This document shows, in pieces, positions 43,021 to 50,622 of a stretch of 64,000 bases of DNA; within the stretch, counting starts at the first letter, position 1, and each line of letters begins with the position of its first letter. Made by a program: the position numbers and the translations under genes. The notes under the pieces are model-generated. The model was given only the letters and a program-made list of their open reading frames with translations. It was not told the DNA's origin and made no database searches. Source of the DNA: Planctomycetota bacterium (GTDB lineage Bacteria; Planctomycetota; UBA1135; GCA-002686595); the NCBI GenBank assembly GCA_020638835.1, contig JACKHV010000001.1, positions 682,001 to 746,000 of the forward strand, in the 5' to 3' direction.

Positions 43021-43895
43021 CGAGGGCCCTCCACCGGGAAGTGTTCGTCGAGGAAGGCGTCGAGCTCCGGCGTTTCCGAGCGGAACAGGCAGCTCGAGTT
43101 GTGGTCGCCGGGGTACTCGTACAACAGGGCGCCCGCGAGCTCCGCGAGTCGCTCCGAGTGCGCGCCGTCGATCATCTCGTCGTCGCGCGCGTGCGCGACG
43201 AAGATCGGCGCCTCGACTTGTTCGATGCGCTCGACGTTGTTCCACGTGTTCCCGACGAGCGCGCGCGCCGGCAGCCACGAGTAGGCTTCGGAACCGATGT
43301 CGGCGAGCGAGGTGAAGCCGTTCTCCACGATCACCGCTCCGACGGGACGCTCGGCGGCGAGCGCGATCGCGACGGCGCAACCCAGCGAGTGTCCGTGCAC
43401 GAGCACGCGCGACGGATCGAAGGCGCGTTTCTCGACGTAGTCGAACGCCGCGCGCGCATCGGCGCGCAAGCCGTTCTCCGACGGCGTACCGGGATTCCCG
43501 CCGTAGCCGCGGTAGTCGTAGTTCAGGACGCAGAAGCCGCGCTTCAGGAAGCGCTGCGCGAGCGGCAGCGCGTACGAGCGGTTGCCGCCGTTGCCGTGGC
43601 ACAGGATCACCGCGCCGCGTGCGTTCGGCGCAGGGAACCACCACGCCGCCAGCTCGAGGCCGTCGTCCGTCGTCAGCGTGACGTCCCAGCCGTCCAGGCC
43701 CGCCTGCGCCGGCGTCATCGCCAACTCCTCGACGGGGAAGTAGGTCAGGCGCCGCTGCAGGCTGCCTTCCTTCGAGCTCCCCGCGCTCGACGAGCCGTCG
43801 CCCGACGAGTCGTCGCTCGAGCTCGCGACGCATGCGAAGATCACCACGCCGCCGAGCAGCAGGGGCAGCAACACTCTCTTCGTCAGGCGTCCCAT
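43017..43895 (-). CDS. Exported alpha/beta hydrolase
   Basis: A 292-residue protein with a hydrophobic N-terminus ending VVIFACVASSS, which could be a lipobox (FAC) or an uncleaved anchor, followed by a Ser/Asp/Gly-rich linker. The fold has the oxyanion loop LCHGNGGN, nucleophile VHGHSLGCAV (Ser near 171), acid HARDDEMIDG and a late His in YPGDHNSS. This is the BEM46/ABHD13-like group of serine hydrolases. It begins an overlapping minus-strand unit with the ABC genes. Confidence 0.85.
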   Translation of the reverse strand: MGRLTKRVLLPLLLGGVVIFACVASSSDDSSGDGSSSAGSSKEGSLQRRLTYFPVEELAMTPAQAGLDGWDVTLTTDDGLELAAWWFPAPNARGAVILCHGNGGNRSYALPLAQRFLKRGFCVLNYDYRGYGGNPGTPSENGLRADARAAFDYVEKRAFDPSRVLVHGHSLGCAVAIALAAERPVGAVIVENGFTSLADIGSEAYSWLPARALVGNTWNNVERIEQVEAPIFVAHARDDEMIDGAHSERLAELAGALLYEYPGDHNSSCLFRSETPELDAFLDEHFPVEGPR

Positions 43896-43976
43896 CGGCC
43901 GCGCAGTCTAACGCCCCGCGCGGTTCCGCACCTCGGCCACTGGCGGCGCAACGCGTCGCGGGCGCAGAATGCCGCG

Positions 43977-44282
43977 ATGTTCCGGCCCTTCCGACGCGCC
44001 GCGCCCGCGGCCGAGCTCGTGCTCTACGTCCGCGGCGCGTGTCCGTTGTGCGACGAGCTCGAGCGCGAGCTGCGCGCGGCCGTGCCGACGGCGGCGCGCG
44101 ACCTCGCGCGCGTCGACGTGGACTCGGACCTCGCGCTCGTCGCGCGCTTCGGCTCGGTCGTGCCCGTCCTGACCGTGGGGGGCCGCGTCGCCTTCAAGGC
44201 GCGGGCGCGCCCCGAGGCGATCGCGCCGCGCATCGAGCGCCTGACGCGCATCGCGCTCGAGCGCGGTCCGCTGCGGCCCTGA
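43977..44282 (+). CDS. Glutaredoxin-like protein (DUF836 type)
   Basis: A 101-residue cytosolic protein with LVLYVRGACPLCDELERELR; the CPLC redox motif is near residues 22-25. It continues DVDSDLALVARFGSVVPVLT with the cis-Pro loop and ends in a basic helix. The length and the CxxC followed by a Glu-rich helix match the small glutaredoxin-like family. Start ATG 43977. It is divergent from the hydrolase gene with 81 bp between. Confidence 0.85.
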   Translation: MFRPFRRAAPAAELVLYVRGACPLCDELERELRAAVPTAARDLARVDVDSDLALVARFGSVVPVLTVGGRVAFKARARPEAIAPRIERLTRIALERGPLRP

Positions 44283-44409
44283 GCCGATTCGGAACGACTC
44301 GTCGCGCGGCCGCGCCGGTTTGCAGTGACTCCGACGCGGCGCTTCCTGCATGATGGGGGACGGCCGCGGCCCGCCCCGCGGACCGCTCGTCACCAAGTCC
44401 GGAGCTCGC

Positions 44410-45066
44410 ATGACCGAATCCCAGAAGATCCTGCTCGTCGACGACCACGAACTCGTGCGCTCGGCCTTGAAGGGCATGCTGGACCGCGACGACGCCTTCG
44501 AAGTGGTCGGCGAGGCGAGCAGCGCCGACGAAGCGCTCGAGGTGGTCGGCGAGTTCGCGCCCGACATCGTCGTGATGGACATCGACATGCCGGGGATGAT
44601 CTGCTTCGGTGCCGTTGCGCAGATGCGCGCGAGCCAGCCCGACCTCAAGGTCATCTTCCTCTCGGCCTTCTTCCACGACCACTACATCGAGCAGGCGCTG
44701 CAGGTCGGCGCCAGCGGCTACGTGGTGAAGGGCGACCCGCCGAGCTTCCTCTTCGACGCGCTGCGCGAGGTCGCGGCGGGGGGCTCCTACTTCTCGCCGC
44801 AGGTGCGCTCGCGCATCGTCTGCGAGGACGGCAGCAACAAGCTGACGGCGGAGGCGGAGACGCGTTCCAGCTCGCTGACGAACCGCGAGGTCGAGGTCCT
44901 GCGTTACCTGGCGCGGGGGCTCTCCAAGAAGGAAATCGCGAAGACGATGCACATTTCGGTCAAGACCGTCGAGCACCACACGACCTCCGTGATGCGCAAG
45001 CTCGACATCCACGACCGCGTCGAACTCGCGCGCTACGCGATCCGCGAGGGCCTCGCCGAGGCCTAG
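44410..45066 (+). CDS. LuxR-type (NarL) response regulator
   Basis: A 218-residue transcription regulator. The receiver domain has acidic Asp11-Asp12, phosphoacceptor Asp57 in VVMDIDMPG, Ser85 and Lys107 (GYVVKGDPPS). The HTH is LTNREVEVLRYLARGLSKKE through ISVKTVEHHTTSVMRKL. A GGAG at 44401 lies 5 nt before the ATG 44410, which is preferred to the upstream ATG at 44350. No sensor kinase lies next to it. Its TAG stop is part of the base of the large hairpin that follows. Confidence 0.95.
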   Translation: MTESQKILLVDDHELVRSALKGMLDRDDAFEVVGEASSADEALEVVGEFAPDIVVMDIDMPGMICFGAVAQMRASQPDLKVIFLSAFFHDHYIEQALQVGASGYVVKGDPPSFLFDALREVAAGGSYFSPQVRSRIVCEDGSNKLTAEAETRSSSLTNREVEVLRYLARGLSKKEIAKTMHISVKTVEHHTTSVMRKLDIHDRVELARYAIREGLAEA

Positions 45067-45461
45067 CAGCCCACCTGAAGAAGTCATCCGGCGCCGTGAC
45101 GACATCATCCACCTCGGTGCGGCACCTGAAAGCCTCGCCGAATCCACTGATTCGCCTGCGTTTCCAGGCACCGCACCGAGGCGGATGCTGTCGCCTCGGC
45201 ATCCGAAGCACTTCTTCAGGCGGGCTGCTCGCGAGCCGCGCCGCAGCTTCTCGCGCGGTGAGGCTTGACCGCCCCGAAGCGGCGTCCCACAGACTGCCGG
45301 AGAGCCACGCGAGCCGGCTCTCCACCGGACGGTGATCCGGCAGAGCTCCTCGGGACAGGTCCGCCGCTGGGTGGATTCGGCGGACCGGGGATGATCCCGA
45401 GGGCTCTCTGCAAGGGAAGCACGGCGCATCACCGGGGGCCTGTCGCCCGCGCGACGGCCCC
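45065..45461 (-). ncRNA. Candidate structured RNA of about 400 nt
   Basis: No coding frame is supported between 45067 and 45518, but nearly the whole stretch folds. Helix A (45065-45229) is one long hairpin; its outer 20-bp arms match in 19 of 20 positions. Further helices are 45435-45461, 45340-45412 (three stacked stems), 45324-45339, 45297-45322 and a cUUCGg-capped stem near 45270-45285. In helix A eight arm differences are of a kind that gives G-U pairs in a minus-strand transcript but A-C mismatches in a plus-strand one, so I place it on the minus strand. No promoter or relative is known to me. Confidence 0.4.
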
Positions 45462-45518
45462 GCCGACTTCCGCTTCCCGAGTGCCTCGCGCGGCCTGCGC
45501 CCGTAGAATCCTCCCGCG

Positions 45519-46351
45519 ATGCCGACCCTCTACGTGCTCTCGGGGCCCGAGATCGGGCGACAGATCGAAGTCGACGACGGCGCGGTGTTGGGCCGCGCCG
45601 ACGACTGCGACGCGGTCCTGCGCCACCTCTCGGTCAGCCGCCGCCACGCGCGGGTCGAGCTGAAGCGCGCCGGCTGGCGCGTCGTCGACCTCGGCTCGCG
45701 CAACGGGCTCTTCCTGAACGGTGAGCGCGTCAAGAAGCTGTTCGTCGAGGACGGCACCGAGTTCCGGCTCGGCGACCTCGAGCTGCGCCTGCGCTTCGCG
45801 CCCGGTGAACCGACCGACGCGACGGAGACCGCGGAACCGGCGGCGGACTTGCCCAGCGGCCTCGAGGACACCCTCGTGCGGGAAGCGCCCGAGCTCGCGC
45901 CCGAGGTGATCGAGGACGACTTCGAGTTCGCCGACGAGACCCCGGTCGCCGCCCCCGCGCCGCGCGCCGCCGCGAGCGAGGAGCTCGCGCTCGAGGAGCC
46001 CGACGAGATCACGCTCGAGGAGCCGGACGAGATCGAGCTCGAGGACGCGCCGCGACTCCGCGCGTCCGCGCCCGCAGCGCCGCCCGCGCGCTCCGCACCG
46101 CGCCCCGCCGCGCCCCCGGCCCGCCCTCCGCCGCCGCCCGCGCCGGCATCGCCCCCGCGGCGCAGCCCGGCGGCGCGCAGGATCCCGCCCGCAAGGCGCT
46201 CCAGTACCACCGCGTCGAGACGCGCGGCGGATTCCTGTCCGCCGACCTCGCGCAGTACCCGGCGTGGGTGCGACTCGCCGCGCTCTTCGTCGCACTGGTG
46301 CTCTTCGCCGGCTTGTTCGTGCTGGCGTTCCGCGCGGCGGGGGCGATGTAG
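45519..46351 (+). CDS. FHA-domain membrane protein with apparent frameshift
   Basis: An FHA (phosphothreonine-binding) domain occupies residues 1-95: GAVLGRADDCDAVLRHLSVS, RRHARVE, and SRNGLFLNGERV. An acidic stretch and Ala/Pro-rich linker follow. In the starting frame the sequence then becomes meaningless (SPAARRIPPARRSSTT). In the frame one base back it reads PARKALQYHRVETRGGFL and a C-terminal membrane helix (VRLAALFVALVLFAGLFVLAF) ending at TAG 46349-46351. The switch lies in C/G runs at about 46080-46150, so one base is probably missing there. Without the shift the frame runs on to 48719 and fuses this protein to the next gene. Confidence 0.75.
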
Positions 46352-46375
46352 CGCCGCTTCCATCCCCGCGGGTAC

Positions 46376-46463
46376 GGTGCCAGGCACCATTCCGCACGAT
46401 TCGCAGAGCACCCAAGGCGCGGCCGACACACCGCGCGAATCCTGCAGAAAGGAGCCAGGCACC
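46376..46463 (+). repeat. Paired GGTGCCAGGCACC-type motif
   Basis: GGTGCCAGGCACC (46376-46388) and GGAGCCAGGCACC (46451-46463) flank 62 bp between the FHA gene and the next one. The second copy contains the GGAG that may be the ribosome-binding site of the TTG start at 46464. Confidence 0.5.
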
Positions 46464-48719
46464 TTGCGCACCCTCGCCGTCCTCGTCGCTCTCGCCTTCG
46501 CCGCGCTGTTCGGCTACTGGCTGTGGAGCAGCGACGGGGGGGCGGAGCAGTGGGAGGTGCTCGAGCGCGAGGCGCAGGCGGACGAGGCGGCGCCCGAGGT
46601 CGGGGAGCTCGCGGCGCCGGTGGAACGAATCGACGGCGAGAGCGCGGCGGCGCCGCATGCGTCGTCGGTCGTCGAGGAAGAACGCGAAGCGCTCGTCGAC
46701 GAAGCCGTCTTGACCGTGCGCGTGCTGCGCGAAGGGAGCGAGGCGCCGGTGCGCGGGAAGGGCGTCTACCTCGACTTCGGCGAAGCGCGTGAACAGCGCG
46801 TGGAGGCATTCAAGTCGGAGACGCCGAGCACGGGGCGCGTCGGAGTCGGCGTGCTGACGAACCGCGAGGGCGAGGCGCGCTTCCGCGTGCCGACCGGGCG
46901 CGAGCTGCGCGCCTTCGTGCGGCTCGACGACACCGCGCCGCCCGCCGGCGAGGTGTTCGCGCCAGAGGCGGACACGACGCTCGCAGTCGCCGCCCTCGCG
47001 AGCGGGGAAGAGCGCACCGTCACGCTCTACGCTCCTCGCGAAGCGCGCGAGTGGCACCTGCGCGTCGTCGAGCGTGAGACGGGCTTGCCGGTCGAGGGCG
47101 CGACCGTGGCGATGGAAGACGCGTGGAGGAAGCTGGCGGCCATCCGCTCGACCCACGCCGACGCGACGGAGACGATCGGCGAACCGCCGCACTTCGTGCT
47201 CACCGACCCCGACGGACGCGCGGTGGTGCGCGTCGAGCCGGACGAGCACGACACCACGACGGTGCACGCGGGCGGCTACGGACCGGTGTGCGTGCCGAAC
47301 GAGACGCGCCGTGAGCAGGAGGACGACCCCTTCGTCGTCAAGCTCGACAGGGGCGCGACGGTGCGCGGGAAGGTGCTCGGGCTCGAGGATCCGGCCGGCG
47401 CCGTCGCTTCGATCTTGGTGCACTGTTCGCTGATCACGCAGCCTCCCGACGAGATGTTCTTCAGGGGCTCGGGCGAGTTCCGGTCGTGTCGGCTCGACGA
47501 GGCCGGAGCCTTCGAGCTGATCGACCTCCCACCCGACGTGCTGCTCGAGCTGAAGTTCGCACTCGCGGAGGACGAGGCCGTGACCGTGCAGGCGGACACG
47601 TTGCAGCTTCGCGCCGGCGAGGTCTACGAGCACGTCTGGGACCTGCGCAAGCTCGGCGGCGTCGCGGGGACCGTCGTCGACGCGGTCGGAGCGCCGATGC
47701 GAGGCGTCGACGTCTGGTTGGTCGCGGGCGTCGATCCGAAGAGCTTCACGCCCTACGCGGTGCCGTTGCAGAAGGAACGCTCGGACGGCGACGGCCGCTT
47801 CGTCTTCCGCGGCCTGACGGAGGGCGACTACCTCGTCGGGCTCGGCAAGCAGGAGCAGACCGACTTCGCGCAACGCGGCGCCGCGCTGGCGGTTGCGGCC
47901 ACGGTCGTGCAGGACGCGCCCACTCCCGACGTCGAGCTCGCCGTGCACCGCGGCGTGTACTTGCGCGGGCGCGTCGTCCTGCCGAGCGGCGAGGGCGCCG
48001 AGGCCGTCCACGTCTTCGCGACGCGCGCCGACGGTCCGTCCGCGAACACGACCACCGCGACCGGCGGCGAGTTCGAGCTCGGTCCCTTGCTCGCGGGCGA
48101 GCACCAGCTCGCCAGCTTCGTGCTCTTCCACCACGAAGGCGTCTCGGCTCCGCCCGCGGTGACCGTCGACGCTCCGGCGTCCGGCATCGAGATCCGGCTG
48201 CAGGTCGGCGGGAAGATCGAGGGCAAGATCGTCGACGCGCGGACCGGCGAGAAGGTGCGCGGCAAGACGTCGATCCAGCGTTCCTTCGGCATGGGTCGGA
48301 TCGCCACCTCGGTGCAGGGCGGGCACTCCTCCTTCGACTACGACGGACTCGCCGCGGGGACCTATCACCTCGTCGCGGAGTCGAACGACGGCCGCGTCGG
48401 CGTTCTCCGCGACGTGCGGCTCGACGCGGGCGAGATCCTGAGCGACCTCGAGATCCCCGTCGGGGAAGCGAGCAGCCTGCGCTGCCGCTACGCCGGCACG
48501 CGGACCTCCGTGCAGCTGCGCGTGATGTCGGGCGACGTCGAGCTGGCGAGCGACACGGTGCGTCCCGGCGGGCTCTTCGAGTGCCGCGCGCCGCTCGGCA
48601 CGATCGTCGTCGAGGCGACGTCGGGCGATTGGTCCACGCAGCCGGAGGAACGCGAGGTGTATGCTCGGCGCGTCGTGGAAGTGATCGCGGACGAAGAGCT
48701 CGAGGTGGTGCTCGAGTGA
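46464..48719 (+). CDS. Single-pass protein with carboxypeptidase-regulatory-like repeats (1)
   Basis: A 751-residue protein starting at a TTG (46464), with AAAGGAG (46448-46454) upstream. An N-terminal helix (LAVLVALAFAALFGYWLW) is followed by acidic linker and several beta-sandwich repeats of the carboxypeptidase regulatory/CNA-B kind: ATVRGKVLGLEDPAG, GGVAGTVVDAVGAPMRGVDV, DGRFVFRGLTEGDYLVGLGK, VYLRGRVVLPSGEGAEAVHV, GKIEGKIVDARTGEKVRGKT. No enzyme domain is present. It ends in a GTGA overlap with the next gene. Together with the two following genes it forms a tandem family near the FHA gene. Confidence 0.82.
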   Translation: MRTLAVLVALAFAALFGYWLWSSDGGAEQWEVLEREAQADEAAPEVGELAAPVERIDGESAAAPHASSVVEEEREALVDEAVLTVRVLREGSEAPVRGKGVYLDFGEAREQRVEAFKSETPSTGRVGVGVLTNREGEARFRVPTGRELRAFVRLDDTAPPAGEVFAPEADTTLAVAALASGEERTVTLYAPREAREWHLRVVERETGLPVEGATVAMEDAWRKLAAIRSTHADATETIGEPPHFVLTDPDGRAVVRVEPDEHDTTTVHAGGYGPVCVPNETRREQEDDPFVVKLDRGATVRGKVLGLEDPAGAVASILVHCSLITQPPDEMFFRGSGEFRSCRLDEAGAFELIDLPPDVLLELKFALAEDEAVTVQADTLQLRAGEVYEHVWDLRKLGGVAGTVVDAVGAPMRGVDVWLVAGVDPKSFTPYAVPLQKERSDGDGRFVFRGLTEGDYLVGLGKQEQTDFAQRGAALAVAATVVQDAPTPDVELAVHRGVYLRGRVVLPSGEGAEAVHVFATRADGPSANTTTATGGEFELGPLLAGEHQLASFVLFHHEGVSAPPAVTVDAPASGIEIRLQVGGKIEGKIVDARTGEKVRGKTSIQRSFGMGRIATSVQGGHSSFDYDGLAAGTYHLVAESNDGRVGVLRDVRLDAGEILSDLEIPVGEASSLRCRYAGTRTSVQLRVMSGDVELASDTVRPGGLFECRAPLGTIVVEATSGDWSTQPEEREVYARRVVEVIADEELEVVLE

Positions 48720-50605
48720 GGGGACGTGTCATCGGCGCGCTGCTCGCGGTCGCCGTGGCCGCGACGCTCGTCGGGTGGTGGGCCACAGGATCGGAGAGGG
48801 AGTCGGTGACGCTCGAAGTGCCTCGGGCGTGGAAGGAAGCGCCTCCGCGGAGCGGGGAGCTGCCCGAGTCGAACCGGAAAACGCAGCGCGCCGGCGTCGA
48901 GCCCGACAGGGAACCGCTGCTGGTAGGGGACGTCCAGCCGATCGCTGCCGAAGCTCCGGAGACGGTCACCCTACACCTGCTCGTCCTCGACGCCGACTTC
49001 GACACGCCGGTCTCCGGTGTCGAGCTGCGTGACTTCAGAGTCGGAGTCCACCGCAACGACGTATCTCGTCCGCGCGAGATACTCGAGCCCTTCGGCACGA
49101 CGAGTGAAGACGGCCGGGTCTCATGCACGCTGCTGCGCGTCGAGCACCGGCTCTTGGTTCTCGAACATCCGCAGTACGTTCCGCGCTCGTTCCGCCTCGA
49201 CGGCGGCCTGGGGAGCGCAAAGGAGCCGCGCGTCGTCGAGCTGAGTCGACACGCTTCGATCTTCGGCCGCGTGCTGGGGGTTGAGGCCGGCGACGAGTTG
49301 GTGGTCTCGAACCGACAGGGCGCGTCCGGGTTCGATCTCGACTCGTCGACGGGCGGGACCATCGGGATGTGGAGCGCCGAACTCGACGCGTCAGGAAACT
49401 TCGACCTCGAAGGACTCACTGGCGGCTGTGCTCTCGACGTCGGCGTGCGTCGACGGCGCGGCGGGGTCCGCGGACTCGGGTGGTTGGTACTCGCCTCCGG
49501 CGAACGACGCGAGCTCGAGTGGAGTCTCGTCGGGCCGGGCATCATCGAGGGCGTGTGCGTCGACGAGTCCGGCGGAGCGCTCGCCGGCTTGCAGCTCGTG
49601 CGGCACTCGCGCGCGCTGTTCGCGTTGCAGAGCGACCGCGACTGCCCCGAGTGCTACACGGTCTCCGACTCGCTGGGGCGGTTCCGATTCGAGGCGCTGC
49701 CGCTCGGCGCCTACCGCGTGTTCGACTCGACTCGCGACGATCGCGGACTCGTCCTCCGTGCGTACGGCGAAGTGCGCCTCACGGATGAGCAGCCGCGCGC
49801 CGAGCTGACCCTGACCTTCGCCGTCAGTTCGTCCGTTTCCGGCCGCGTACTTCTGCCGAGCGGGCTCCCCGCGGGGGAGGTCCAGTTGGATCTGAATCCG
49901 ACCTCGGGCGGCGGTCGCTTCGGTCTTGCGGAACCGGACGGCAGCTTCGAGTTCTCCGGGCTGGCCGCGGGAGACTACTGGCTGCGCGTGAGAAGAACGG
50001 CCCCGAAGCAGTACGCCGCGCCGCCTCCGCTGCGCGTATCGGCCGGGGATCGCGACATCGAGCTGAGGTTCGTGGAGGCCGGGAGCCTGAAGCTGTCGCT
50101 CTTCGACGGCGTGTCCGGAGAAGCGGTCGACGGCGACGTGTTCGTCGCCGCCTTGGACGATGCGGAGTACGACGGTTTCCGCTCGCGTGCGGCGCGCGCG
50201 ACACACACCGTCGCGGGGCTCCGTCCGGGTCGCTACCTCGTCCGTGCGCAAGCCTCCGGCTCACGCTGCGCCGTCGTGGGAGAAGTCCGGGCACGCGGCG
50301 GCGAGGAGACGAGCGTGGAACTCCGCCTCGATCCCGCGTCCGAGCTCGAGGTGACGTACTCCGGAGAGTCGGCGCTCGTGCGCCTCGATTGCCTCCAAGG
50401 CGGCATGCTGCTCGCGAGCGCGAGGCTCGCTCCCGGCGAAACGGTCGCGTGGAGCTTGCCCGCCGGTCCCACTCGACTGGAGCTGCGTTCGTACGAGCGG
50501 GGACTCGGCCTGGACGACGCCGGAGTCATGCAGTGGGAACAGGTGGCATCCGAGGAGCTGGAGCTCATCGCCGGCGTGTCGTCGGAGTTGCAACTCGCGG
50601 AGTGA
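48716..50605 (+). CDS. Single-pass protein with carboxypeptidase-regulatory-like repeats (2)
   Basis: A 629-residue relative of the previous protein, beginning at the overlapping GTG 48716 (RGRVIGALLAVAVAATLVGW). Repeats include HASIFGRVLGVEAGDELVVS, GIIEGVCVDESGGALAGLQL, GRFRFEALPLGAYRVFDSTR, SVSGRVLLPSGLPAGEVQLD and GSFEFSGLAAGDYWLRVRRT. Two close Cys (DCPECYT) are the only obvious special residues. Overlap implies cotranslation with the first copy. Confidence 0.83.
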   Translation: MRGRVIGALLAVAVAATLVGWWATGSERESVTLEVPRAWKEAPPRSGELPESNRKTQRAGVEPDREPLLVGDVQPIAAEAPETVTLHLLVLDADFDTPVSGVELRDFRVGVHRNDVSRPREILEPFGTTSEDGRVSCTLLRVEHRLLVLEHPQYVPRSFRLDGGLGSAKEPRVVELSRHASIFGRVLGVEAGDELVVSNRQGASGFDLDSSTGGTIGMWSAELDASGNFDLEGLTGGCALDVGVRRRRGGVRGLGWLVLASGERRELEWSLVGPGIIEGVCVDESGGALAGLQLVRHSRALFALQSDRDCPECYTVSDSLGRFRFEALPLGAYRVFDSTRDDRGLVLRAYGEVRLTDEQPRAELTLTFAVSSSVSGRVLLPSGLPAGEVQLDLNPTSGGGRFGLAEPDGSFEFSGLAAGDYWLRVRRTAPKQYAAPPPLRVSAGDRDIELRFVEAGSLKLSLFDGVSGEAVDGDVFVAALDDAEYDGFRSRAARATHTVAGLRPGRYLVRAQASGSRCAVVGEVRARGGEETSVELRLDPASELEVTYSGESALVRLDCLQGGMLLASARLAPGETVAWSLPAGPTRLELRSYERGLGLDDAGVMQWEQVASEELELIAGVSSELQLAE

Positions 50606-50622
50606 TCCGGTCAGCTCGGTCC

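Noticed and set aside
45065..45229. Integron attC site or ordinary Rho-independent terminator
   Set aside because: The ends do not carry the attC RYYYAAC/GTTRRRY boxes, and a 165-nt hairpin is far longer than a terminator. 6S RNA was also considered, but there is no large central bubble.
45519..48719. Single 1066-residue FHA protein
   Set aside because: Residues 220-310 of that frame have no protein-like character, while the frame one base back gives a membrane helix and a stop, and a ribosome-binding site with TTG start (46464) follows.
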